DNA of 64,000 nucleotides from Tritrichomonas musculus (taxonomy: Eukaryota > Parabasalia > Tritrichomonadida > Tritrichomonadidae), in assembly GCA_039105265.1 (NCBI GenBank), contig JAPFFF010000003.1, positions 3,596,001 to 3,660,000 on the forward strand. Direction: 5' to 3'. Position numbers and translations under genes: made by a program. The notes below the pieces were generated by a model. The model did no database searches. It worked only from the letters and a program-made list of their open reading frames with translations, and was not told the origin of the DNA. Within the stretch, counting starts at the first letter, position 1; the number at the start of each line of letters is the position of its first letter. Of this stretch, positions 41,031-50,462 are shown piece after piece.

Positions 41031-41636
41031 ATGCAGTCGATACCTGCTCCACAATTCCCAAACATTGAAGACAGTGAAAATGATTCTGACCAGATTTTAA
41101 AAATAATTTTGGATTGGATGAATGAGATTTTTAATTATGATCATAAAGAAAACTTAAATGACATCGAAGTAGATGAAAACTCAAATGTAATTCAAAAGAT
41201 TGATGATAATTTTCATATTGTTAAAGAAGTAGAACAGTTTGATGCTATCAATATATTTGATTTATTAAATTATAAACCAAAACCTGAGACACAACCTTTC
41301 AAACTAGATATAAAAAACGATAACAGAGATATGGATGATTTCTATAAAAGATTTGTAAAATTAATATCACAATTTATTGAGATGAGATCTCCTCTAATAC
41401 AATATCTAACCAAAGATTTTGTAAAGCAAAAGATGGTTAACGACTTAAAACAAATAGTAAACATAGCAATAAAAAATTTCCAATTTAACTTATCAGATAC
41501 ATTGAATGGATTAAATTTAAGAAATTGTTTATTTAGATTAGATCATAAAAATGATAATGATCAATCTGATAAAGACCTTGATATTTTGGATAATATGTAT
41601 GACTTATCAAATGATAATAATACATTATTTGAATAA
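41031..41636 (+). CDS. Second ORF of the P-like element, acidic helical protein
   Basis: A 201-residue intact ORF inside the element, 57 bp after the transposase remnant. It is acidic and Asn/Asp-rich, with amphipathic helices (DQILKIILDWMNEIFNYD, MDDFYKRFVKLISQFIEM, MVNDLKQIVNIAIKNFQF). No domain is recognised. It could be a transposase C-terminal part displaced by a further break, or an accessory protein of the element. In favour of a separate gene, it has its own ATG and an intact frame while the upstream gene is fragmented. Confidence 0.55.
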   Translation: MQSIPAPQFPNIEDSENDSDQILKIILDWMNEIFNYDHKENLNDIEVDENSNVIQKIDDNFHIVKEVEQFDAINIFDLLNYKPKPETQPFKLDIKNDNRDMDDFYKRFVKLISQFIEMRSPLIQYLTKDFVKQKMVNDLKQIVNIAIKNFQFNLSDTLNGLNLRNCLFRLDHKNDNDQSDKDLDILDNMYDLSNDNNTLFE

Positions 41637-42318
41637 ATTTAGCTATTGACCAAAATATTTAATATTAGATTTTGAAAAATTTTTGGCTTAAACAAACAAA
41701 CAAAAAAAAAAATATTAGTTAGACTTGCAATATAATAAGTTAAAAAAACAATTATGGATGATTACAAAATAAAATGAAATTAAAAAATAATATTGATAAG
41801 TAAGCATTGAAAAAATATTAATAAGGCTTGATTAAGAAATATAAATAATGAAAATTATGGAATGATTCTGAAGATATGAGGATATTGATTCAATTTCTTT
41901 GATATTGATAGTAATATAAGCGTTATTTCAAAAAAAAAAGCATATAACTGGAATTGGACAAATAATTTGAACGTATATCCTACCAAATGCCAAATAATAT
42001 CAAAATAATATAATTTGGATAATTTTGTTTTTTTCTTTTAAAAAAAGAGCAGGAATCTCCAAATCAATGAAAAAAAGTGTTTTGCCTATGACATATATAA
42101 AAATATAAATCCATTGTGCTGAAAATTTGTATTGTAATAATATAAATTTTATATCACATGTCTAGTGAAGCATTGAAAATTAAAATTAATTTTTTCTCAA
42201 AATGATACTGTTCGATTGTTTAGATTTTTATTTTTTTTAATTAACAAATATAATCATATTTTCTAATATCATATTTATTTTGATTTTTCCAGGTTATTTA
42301 ATTTCCCTCTCAATTTTT
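41637..42318. other. Non-coding 3' part of the P-like element
   Basis: About 680 bp of AT-rich DNA between the second ORF and the right TIR. No feature is seen. Confidence 0.5.
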
Positions 42319-42348
42319 TGACACTTTACATCCGATCGCAATACCGTT
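42319..42348 (-). repeat. Right terminal inverted repeat of the P-like element
   Basis: TGACACTTTACATCCGATCG... is the inverse of the left end with 29/30 matches. Confidence 0.9.
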
Positions 42349-42356
42349 GTCTTATC
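42349..42356. repeat. 8-bp target-site duplication, right copy
   Basis: GTCTTATC, identical to 38863-38870. Confidence 0.85.
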
Positions 42357-42479
42357 GTTTTTATAACTTTATAAATGGTATATTTATATTTATTAATAAG
42401 TCATATTTATTTATTTCAAATGAACAAATTTTAATGCTAAATGAAATTCGTGGTTTGAATAGCTTAAATCTGCGATTTA

Positions 42480-42515
42480 CCCTTTTCCCTAGTAATTTGG
42501 CACAAAACTTTTTGA
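42480..42515. repeat. Left TIR of the pogo-like element
   Basis: CCCTTTTCCCT followed by 25 bases. It pairs inverted with 44782-44817 with mismatches only at positions 12 and 35. Confidence 0.85.
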
Positions 42516-42885
42516 TAGATTTCTCAAAATAGCTAATTCGATCGTTTATTAAATTCAATATCTTAAAGGGTGACCGTTTATTCATTTCTATTTTTTCGAA
42601 AATGAGTTCTATTTCCGGCTGTTTTTAGTGTTGCAGGCCGAGACTAAAATTCAAGTTAAACAGTATGACAACGAATTGTTATTCATAATTTTAGTGAATT
42701 TCGTAATCCCAAATTTTTCAGGTTTTATATTATTCAAGGATTTCTTTATCGATGTCGCGTATGCTCTTCAGAATCAGTTTAAAATCAGTAACTGTATATA
42801 TATATATATATATGATAATCTAATTTTTTCAACAAAAACCTCGTATTTCATCAGTAAATATAATTACCAAAAAATGCAATATTTT

Positions 42886-44084
42886 TTAATCATTTGGACT
42901 GTATCCTTCCCATTTCTCTCCATATACTAGATAATCAAAAGCTTCTTGCACAACTGATGGTTCAAGTTTCTCCCAAGCTCTTATTATCCAATTGCATGCA
43001 TCTATTTTATTTAAATCATTTCCTTCCTTTAATGATTGCCGAACCATATGGCGAATGTAAGCCTTTATAAGAGCGAAAATCATTGCATCTAATGGTTGAA
43101 ACTTGTCCGTGAATCCTGCAGGTATGAAGTGAAGGGTTATTCCGAGAGTTGCTGCTGCTTCTTTAATTTCATCATTATTATGAGCTTTATATAAATCTAA
43201 AATTACATGAATTTCTTTATTATACTCATAATGTGATTTTATATCACTTAAGAATTGGTAAAATGTTTGAGTATTTGTCCTTCCGTTCTCTGAAAAGGAT
43301 CTAATATTAGGATCCACATCACCAATTTGTGTGTCCAAAACCGGTTCGGTCTTGCCTTTAGCAATGAATTGAATGGGAAATTTAAATCCATCTGCGGCAA
43401 TAGCACATACTGCTGTAATCCTTTGCTTATCGTTACATTTAACTGGGAGTGATACGTCATCGACTCCTTTACTGTGCCAGATTTTAAGTTGTTTAGGAGC
43501 TACGAATATAGCAGTTTCATCTATGTTTATTATGCGATTATTGGAACATGTATCAAACAAATTTCTCATTTCATCAATGAAATTGTCGATAAAGTCGAAA
43601 TTATCATAATCAGTAGTTGGGCGTCTTTTTAAATGACACAGCTTTGATACAAAATTGTGCCTCTTTTTAAAACTATATATGTATACTTTGGAAACATTGT
43701 ATTCAAAATCAAATTCTTCATCATTGTAATGTTTGTCGAGATAAGCTTGTGTGATAATTTCCATTCCATCTTCATCAGTAAAGCATATTCCTTTTGTAAT
43801 TTTTTCAGACCATATATATAAAGCAATTGAGTCTTCCTCCTCTTCATTGAATATTCGAGAAATCAATCTTACTTGAGTAGCTATAGGATTAAAATTCGGA
43901 TTTGATTTTAACTGCTTTCTCCAATTGTACATTGTTCTTCTTTTGAAACCTGTTTTGGCAACAATAATATCAACATCTCCAGGAACTCTTTAGCAACTGT
44001 CGTAGAGTATTTTTTGTAGTCTATATAAGGACCTCTTTTAATGCATAAAAGGAGTGAATTAAGTATTAGTCTACTTTCAATCAT
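42886..44084 (-). pseudogene. pogo/CENP-B-type DDE_1 transposase with 5' frameshift
   Basis: The main frame (43932-42886, 348 codons) has a CENP-B-type helix-turn-helix (FDFEYNVSKVYIYSFKKRHNF) and a complete catalytic triad: RIINIDET (Asp138), HVILDLYKAH (Asp246) and FTDKFQPLDAMIF (Asp282). That is DD35D spacing, as in pogo/Tigger. The first DNA-binding helix pair is split. IESRLILNSLLLC ... YSTTVAKEFLE is in one frame from the ATG at 44084, while DVDIIVAKTGFKRRTMYNWR continues in the main frame upstream of its first ATG. A single missing base in the AAAGAG near 43988 would explain it. As written, the protein from 43932 lacks most of the N-terminal HTH, so it is probably inactive for end binding, although the catalytic core is intact. 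Confidence 0.75.
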
Positions 44085-44130
44085 AAAAATAATGACCACG
44101 ACAAAAAATAAATTTAAATAAAATACTATA

Positions 44131-44741
44131 GTGGAGAAACCATGAAGTGAAAGTTTTTTTATGAGAAAAAGTTATATGACTAAAAGCCCGTTTTATAATT
44201 ATATTTTTACATAGTTTCTTAACCAAAATTCCGATTTTATTCTCCAATTATATCACAAAAATAACAATGTCATTAATTAAACGACCACCAAACTTGGAAT
44301 AGCCTATAATACACTAAAAAAGGCAATTTATTCATTAGATCCGATACTACAAAATTATGAAAAAAAAAATATCAGAGATGAGCATGAAACATATATATGC
44401 TAAGACGATTCAAAACTAGTTATAATTAAATCTGATTGATGAGTCAAAAATAGTTATAATTAATGTGTAGAACAGAATATTATGGCAAACAATTGCTGGA
44501 TTTGCGTGCCCAGTGAAATATAGATTATCTTCGGTAAATATCAACCCCGTACAAGCAATCTACTGACTTAATTTAGTTTATTTTTAATTAATAAAACGAT
44601 TAACATTTCAAATTTTTAAACTTTTTGATCGAGAAAGTATAAAATGCAACTTTAATTGAAAAATATTGAATACTAAAACCCAAATAAGTTGTGAAAATTT
44701 TACTATTTATTTGAAAAACTTTCACTTCACGGTTTCTCCAC
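44131..44741. mobile_element. Nested MITE-like element, 611 bp, TA flanks
   Basis: GTGGAGAAACCATGAAGTGA (44131-44150) and following bases are inverted at the right end (to 44741), 27/28 identical, with TA on both sides (44129-44130 and 44742-44743). There is no ORF. Its TIRs differ from those of the surrounding pogo-like element, so another family inserted into it. Confidence 0.65.
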
Positions 44742-44781
44742 TATATTTCAAAAAGTTGAAGCATAGAAAAAGTTAATACAT

Positions 44782-44817
44782 TGAAAAAGTTTTGTGCCAA
44801 ATTACGAGGGAAAAGGG
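44782..44817. repeat. Right TIR of the pogo-like element
   Basis: Inverse of 42480-42515, ending GAGGGAAAAGGG before TA at 44818-44819. Confidence 0.85.
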
Positions 44818-47800
44818 TATGATCTTCAAAATATTCTGATTGCGTTAAAATCGCTTATGTTTGCTACTCATGCTTTTTTTTCCTAAATAAAAAAAATCTA
44901 AACGAATTATTTTATTTTAAGCTAGAATTAGTAGCTACTCATGGTATTTTTTGCAAAAGTGCAAAAAAGTTCCAAGCTTTTATTTTTTGAAGAACGATAA
45001 AGGCCAAATTTGACCATAACTGCTACGGACAAATCCGATTTCCCATGTGTAGGCCATCCAAGACTTTTTCCAGTTATTTTATATTTAGATAGATTTTTAA
45101 TAGCTGTATATATAATTTACTATTTAAAAAATCAAAATCATCAAAGGTGAATTAGATAATCGCATTTTATTAGAGGTACGGGTACTAAAAATTTTTTAGA
45201 AATTCTTTATATTAATATATTTTATTAAGTATATTCCATATTATATAAAAAATATTTAATGAAAGAGTTTTGTTCGTCAGGTGGAGTTTTATGAGTATTT
45301 TTATTAATTTTCGTAAACCATTGAAATTATAAAAAAAATTCATCAAATATTTTTCATGTTTTTGCATAAAAAAAGTCATAAAATATTAAATGCATCTTTA
45401 TTATATGAAAATGTTTAATAAAAAAATTAATTCAATCGATCTTGTAATAATGGCATTTTAAATTTCTATGAATTAAATGATAAATGTGTAAAATGAAGAA
45501 TGATTTTTGCATAATATAATATGATTTATCTTTTGAATCTTTTTCTACTCTTGAAAACATGAATTGCTAAAATCTGATATTAAATATTCTCAATGAAATT
45601 TTTTAAAAATACCTTAAGATATGCGCTGATGATTTATTTATTTACCATAATTGGTTTAAATAAGAGATTGTTGGGAGAAATTAATGAATATGTCGTATTC
45701 TTTGTATTTTTATTATAAATTAAAACTAATTTATCTCAGTAAAAAAAGAATTTTCTTTGTTTTTAACAGAGCAATTTAAAAGATAACTATTGGAATTATG
45801 CATATTTTAATATATAATTTATCAAAAAATATTTTGAATGCTTTAATTTCCTTCTTGAAAAAAAAAAAAAGCAATTTAAAAAAATTCAATATGAACCGGA
45901 AATAGTCAAATATCCAACCGGAAATAGTCAAAAAGTTTTTGACATATTAAAAAAAATCCTTGAAAAAGATTCATGCCAATTTTTTTTTTCATTCAAAAAT
46001 TTAAATTTTTTTTAAAAAATTAAAGGTTAAAACGCAGCTACGCCTGACGAGTCGTTTTTTATTTTCATATATTTATTGTGATATATATTAATTATCCTAT
46101 AAATTGATATATAGTTATCCCTTGAGAATTAAACAACCATTCCAAAAAATGAGTTGTAAAATACATTTTTTTTTTAAATTTTATTTTTTTTCATGAAAAA
46201 AATTGTTTTATTTTATACAAATAATTATTAAATATTAATATTATATTTATTAGTTAAATATACGATAATTATGAATTAAAAATATTTTTTCATTAAGATA
46301 TTTATATATATTTAATGCTTTTTGGCAATTAAGTAACTTCTTTCCCTTTGAATAAATAATCAAAACAATAAGTATTTCATATAATACAATAAATGTTTAA
46401 AATAAAAATATAATAAAATTATTGAGATATAAAATATTAAAGGAAATAAAAGCAAAATATTAAATAGACAAAATACGTTATTTTAGTCCCTGCACTTCTA
46501 TTTTATTTTCCATAAAAAATAATTTGTGTAAAAAATGGTCATTTTGAATTTTTTGATTTTATAAATGGCGGAACCTCATTTTAAATAATATTCCCTATTT
46601 TTATAATATATTTTAAAGCAAAAATATTGAGTTTGATCGTTTAAAATTAATTTTCTAACCGCCTAAAATTGAATCATTCAGTTTATTAATTCAACTTTTT
46701 GAATTCATTTTTCAAACTAAACTTTATCTTTGAAGTTATGTTCAAACAAAATGTATCATTTTAATGAGCATTAAAAGAAGAAATCGAATATTACAAAATA
46801 AAAAGTTAGAAAGGATCATGTATCGAAAAAACTTAAGAATAATTATTATATTAACTTTTTTGGACTAACTACAAAGTAACTATAATATTTATGTTTTATA
46901 ATGTATAATGTATAATGTATATGTATAAAATCAAACAGTGTTAGTAGTTTTGAAGGATATCTCTTACGAAGAGAGATCTTATTAGTTTGTGAAGTCAAAA
47001 AAAAAAAACTCGATGAATATTAAGTTTTTTGATTGATTTCAATGACCAATTTAAAGATTATTAAATGGGTAAGAAAATATATTAAAATCACCAAATCAAA
47101 CTAAAATTTGAAGAGATATTGAAACTTTTTGAGGTCAAAAAAAGAGTGTCCCACCCATGATTTCCCTTTTTTTTTTTTTTTCTCAAATTTGAAATAAAGT
47201 GGCGGGAAAAAGTTGCCAACGATGACCTTTTTAAGGATATATTTAAATGAAAGTTATAATTAATTATATTTAAATTATATTAAATATTATTAATATGTAA
47301 TAAAAAGTAATAATTAAAAAAATATGAAGATATATATATATCTTATATTCAATGCTCAATTGAAATGCTAAGAAAAAGTTAACATAAAAACTTTTAAAAT
47401 ATTTAACAAAATTTGTTTAAAAAAATGAAACATAAACATTTTTTTATAATTTAAAATGCAACAAATAATGAAACAATGATTTCTTTTTTATATCGTATTG
47501 TTTAAATGCTGAAAAAATGCTTTTAAGGCCACCGTTGGCAACTTTTTCCTGTCGTCGGCAACTTTTTCAGGCATCTATAATTTAATTATCTAACATACAT
47601 ACAATAATTAATAGACCATATTTGATATAAAATATTAAATCATATTTGGAGTATTTGTTTCATAAATACAACTTTAATTAATCAAAGTAATTTTTTAAAA
47701 AGGAAATTTTGTGATATCTTCATTGGCGAATGACGATCAATGAAGTATTACTCGTTTTATTAATGGTTTTTAGCCTCGTTTTGCATCAATTGAAAGACAA

Positions 47801-47910
47801 TTTTCAAAATATCATAATAAATTATTATTAAAATATCTGAAAAATTCGGTAAAAAAGAATAAAAAATTGATTTAAAACAATTGTTTCGATAGAATAAAAG
47901 AAATAATTTA
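44818..47910. other. 3.1-kb AT-rich spacer with small repeats
   Basis: Contents: near-repeats of GCTACTCATG at 44863 and 44932; a GC-richer patch at about 45000-45065; two copies of AACCGGAAATAGTCAAA (45894-45910 and 45916-45932); an isolated CGCAGCTACGCCTGACGAGT patch near 46032; and an inverted-repeat element (47204-47570). No coding frame is recognised. Confidence 0.55.
47204..47570. mobile_element. Small MITE-like inverted-repeat element
   Basis: GGGAAAAAGTTGCCAACG at 47204-47221, extended by ATGACC, is inverted at about 47527-47549 (GGCCACCGTTGGCAACTTTT). The right end carries a second partial copy (GTCGGCAACTTTTTCAG, 47554-47570). The interior is AT-rich without an ORF. No target duplication was identified, so the ends are approximate. 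Confidence 0.5.
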
Positions 47911-49113
47911 TTAAAATATAACTTTTTTAAGAATTGATTTTACATCATCACTTGTTATTTGATTTCTAAATCCGAAATTCTGATTTCCAACCGAATCCAT
48001 CACTTTCTTCGTAACAACTTCTATATCGTTATCATTAATTTTTACATCCTCACAATCAGACACTTTTAAAGGCAACTTTAACAAGGAAATAAAATTTTTC
48101 AATTCAGAAATGAAGCATCTTGCTTTCCATTCCTCAAATCCGTCATTAACATTAAAAACTTTACTTGCAGCTTTTGCCAAAATAGGAATTCTTTTACTAA
48201 ATTGATTATCAAGGAAGCAAGGAGCAATGATTGAAAGTGCCGATGCCAAATTTATCGGATAATAAGTTGACAATTGATAGCTTATAGTATGAATTGCCCA
48301 GCAAGTTTCCTTTCCCAGAGCGAAGATGAAATTGCTAGAAAACAAAGAAGCGGTAATGAGACGTTCATGATATTCAATGGTTGAAATTTTTTCATCATTT
48401 GACAATATCTTAGAAGAAATGTTAAAAAGTTCTTTCATTGTATCTAAAAAAAATTCATCAGTCAATGGTCTGTATAAAGGTGTAATACATTGATCAATGA
48501 TATTGACAAATGATTCAAATAAGACATCACGTAGCTGGTTCTTTGGAATCGACATCGAATATAGAGGATCAATGAATGAAAAAAGTGGATAAACATTCTC
48601 GTTTCTTTTTGTCATTTTTCCTTTTATTGAATATCTTGAGATAGTAAATTCAGAGTTCCATTCGCTTCCACAACCTGGAATTGTCATAACACTTCCAAAA
48701 GGTGTATATTCATCAGGAAATTGACCTTTTATTAATAATGAGTCCCATGCATCAGTGCCTTCTAGAAGATGGGCAGCACACGAGATGAATTTGGTTCCAT
48801 CTACAACTGATTTCCCTCCAACTGCAAGAATAAAGTCTGGCTTTTCAGTAGCTACAATATTAGAAATTTCAATTAATCGACTATATTCTGAATTTTCAGA
48901 TATTCCTCCTTCCCACTTAAAAATGCATTGCAACTCATTTAAAACAGATAAGACATCCATATAACAAATATTACTTTCCACTAATTCAAATTCATGATCT
49001 AATCCATATGTTACTAACACTTTACTTCTTGGTTTAATATAATTTTTTAGATTTTTTTTAACACAATTAATATCAATTTCAATTTTTGTTGGGTTGGACC
49101 ATAACCAGTTCAT
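47911..49113 (-). CDS. Iron-containing alcohol dehydrogenase-like protein with degenerate metal site
   Basis: A 400-residue protein of the group III (YqhD/FucO/BDH) fold. The NAD(P)-binding core is clear: KVLVTYG near 31-37 and DFILAVGGKSVVDGTKFI at about 93-110, where family members have AVGGGSxxDxxK. It also has VMTIPGCGSEWNSEFTIS, like the usual 'PTTxGTGSExT..sVI'. By alignment to the four known metal ligands (Asp, His, His, His), this protein has Glu200, Asn204, His275 and Leu289. The extra catalytic His four residues after the third ligand is Tyr279. Two ligands are thus lost and one is conservatively changed. The length is normal (about 385). It may be a non-catalytic relative, bind a different metal, or catalyse another reaction. 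Family members reduce aldehydes to alcohols in fermentation. Confidence 0.85.
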   Translation of the reverse strand: MNWLWSNPTKIEIDINCVKKNLKNYIKPRSKVLVTYGLDHEFELVESNICYMDVLSVLNELQCIFKWEGGISENSEYSRLIEISNIVATEKPDFILAVGGKSVVDGTKFISCAAHLLEGTDAWDSLLIKGQFPDEYTPFGSVMTIPGCGSEWNSEFTISRYSIKGKMTKRNENVYPLFSFIDPLYSMSIPKNQLRDVLFESFVNIIDQCITPLYRPLTDEFFLDTMKELFNISSKILSNDEKISTIEYHERLITASLFSSNFIFALGKETCWAIHTISYQLSTYYPINLASALSIIAPCFLDNQFSKRIPILAKAASKVFNVNDGFEEWKARCFISELKNFISLLKLPLKVSDCEDVKINDNDIEVVTKKVMDSVGNQNFGFRNQITSDDVKSILKKVIF

Positions 49114-49643
49114 TGATATTTTGTTTTTTTGATGATTTATATTTGATTCTCAAAATTCAATAGATAGCGTTTATTATTTCAATAGTTTATAAGAATTTTT
49201 GAAAAGGACTTTTTTTTTTAAAAAAAGCGTCAATTCTCAAAGGATTTTCTCTTATCGCATCTCAAATATACTTTGAAAAGCAGCCAAACCTCTCATTATT
49301 TTTGCAAACATTTAATTTTTCCATTAAAATCACCAAACCTTCAAATGATCGAAAAAATGGAAGCAGCTGCAAATGCTAAAGAAATTGATGTGTCTCAATT
49401 ACTTGATCTCAAGGTCAAATAAATTTTATATGCTGCTTGTTGTTTATTACTTTTTTAATGTTTCTGATTTAGAATTATTAATTAAAATATAGAATCATAC
49501 TATTTTTGCTATTTTTATTTTTTTTTTATTGCTGCTGGCAGCTTCTTGAAGTAATTAAAATATAATAAATAATATATCCTTTGGTAAAAAGTCAGAATTT
49601 TATCATATGAGAATTTTCACTTTTTCATTGATCAGATTTTTTC
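49114..49643. other. Divergent spacer with a 25-codon ORF
   Basis: AT-rich. A short ORF (49345-49422, plus) begins IEKMEAAANAKEIDVSQLLD, which faintly resembles a prefoldin-subunit-5 N-terminus. Its composition is unlike the spacer. It stops at once and may be a gene remnant or an upstream ORF of the MAT1-like gene. Confidence 0.35.
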
Positions 49644-50192
49644 ATGAATACATCAACTTCGATCGGAAGCTTAAAGAGAAAAACCCATGTCCTTAATAAA
49701 ATTGAGCATGAAATAAATAAAAAAGTATTTATGATTTACAATTTAAGGAGAGAGGATTTTGAAACAGAGGAAGAATTTGATGATTTCCTTGAAGAAAGGG
49801 AGACTATTATTTATAACTTACTTCACGAACCAAAAAAGGCCGATGAATCAAATGAAAAAATGGAGCAATTCAAGAAAAGCCATTTTCAAATTATTGAAAA
49901 AAGAAATGCACAAAATTTAGATAAAATTAAAGGTGTACAACAAATTCAAACACTTCCTTTACTTGGGCAAATGAAATATCAAACAAAAGTCCGACAAGTT
50001 GATTCTTCAAGACTTGCAATGATGTCAATAAGATATTCAAATGATAATTTTATGTCAGAGATCAAAAAAAGACAAGATGAATGGAAAGAAAAAGAAGATG
50101 TTCCTATTGGCATTGTTGGCGGTTTACCAGAACAAATGTATATCACCAAAGCAAAAGAAGAGTTGAGAGATACATTTTTCATCAACACTTAA
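49644..50192 (+). CDS. MAT1/TFB3-like CDK-activating-kinase assembly factor lacking the RING
   Basis: A 182-residue protein. The MAT1 signature is strong: HEINKKVFMIYNLRREDFET, EEFDDFLEERETIIYNLLHE and NEKMEQFKKSHFQIIEKRNA line up with MAT1's '[20 protein letters not shown]', 'YNDFLEEVEEIVFNL' and 'KMEIYQKENKDVIQKNK'. The C-terminus GIVGGLPEQ ... EELRDTFFI corresponds to the MAT1 'AGGYT...AL.DAF.GLF' end that contacts CDK7 and cyclin H. The N-terminal RING zinc finger (about 65 residues in human MAT1) is absent, with only 17 residues before the conserved core. There are no Cys pairs upstream in the spacer. MAT1 assembles and activates the TFIIH kinase in the nucleus; the RING normally tethers to XPD. 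Confidence 0.8.
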   Translation: MNTSTSIGSLKRKTHVLNKIEHEINKKVFMIYNLRREDFETEEEFDDFLEERETIIYNLLHEPKKADESNEKMEQFKKSHFQIIEKRNAQNLDKIKGVQQIQTLPLLGQMKYQTKVRQVDSSRLAMMSIRYSNDNFMSEIKKRQDEWKEKEDVPIGIVGGLPEQMYITKAKEELRDTFFINT

Positions 50193-50462
50193 ATACATTT
50201 ATATTGTTGTCATTATTATTATTATACAGTAAAATATCTTTTATTAATAATTTTAAATTGATAATTTTTTATTTATGTTCAGCATCCATTCTATTTACCA
50301 ACAATGATATTTAAAGAAGAAGAAAAACGTTATTAGGTAAATAAAAAATAAAAAAATATAAATGAACGAAATTATACACAACATTTACAAATAACATATA
50401 TAATATATTAGCCGAATAAATTAAATCGCAACATGGTATCGTTAATTAATATCTAAATAAAA

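Larger units (their letters stand above)
38871..42348 (+). mobile_element. P-superfamily-like DNA transposon, 3478 bp
   Basis: The element is bounded by 30-bp terminal inverted repeats (left AACGGTACTGCGATCGGATG...) with one mismatch between ends and an exact 8-bp duplication GTCTTATC. P and hAT elements make 8-bp duplications. The encoded transposase remnant carries a P-like DPLHLFKNGRSHLL block, so the P superfamily is preferred. It carries the frameshifted transposase (39080-40973) and a second intact ORF (41031-41636). The near-identical TIRs and perfect duplication point to recent insertion. The transposase frameshifts argue for decay unless they are sequencing errors at A/T runs. Confidence 0.8.
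42480..44817 (-). mobile_element. pogo/CENP-B-like Tc1/mariner transposon, 2338 bp
   Basis: Terminal inverted repeats of 36 bp (left CCCTTTTCCCTAGTAATTTG...; right is the inverse) match at 34/36 positions. TA flanks both ends (42478-42479 and 44818-44819), the duplication expected for Tc1/mariner/pogo elements. It carries a DD35D transposase on the minus strand and a nested 611-bp element (44131-44741) between the transposase 5' end and the right TIR. It lies only 123 bp from the end of the P-like element's duplication. Confidence 0.8.

Noticed and set aside
42347-42930. Short plus- and minus-strand ORFs near the left end of the pogo-like element
   Set aside because: Hydrophobic Phe/Ile-rich AT-driven frames overlapping TIRs, with no domain; they do not extend the transposase.
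46025-46060. CGCAGCTACGCCTGACGAGT patch as a possible RNA gene
   Set aside because: It is GC-richer than its surroundings but too short, with no stable hairpin or promoter boxes.
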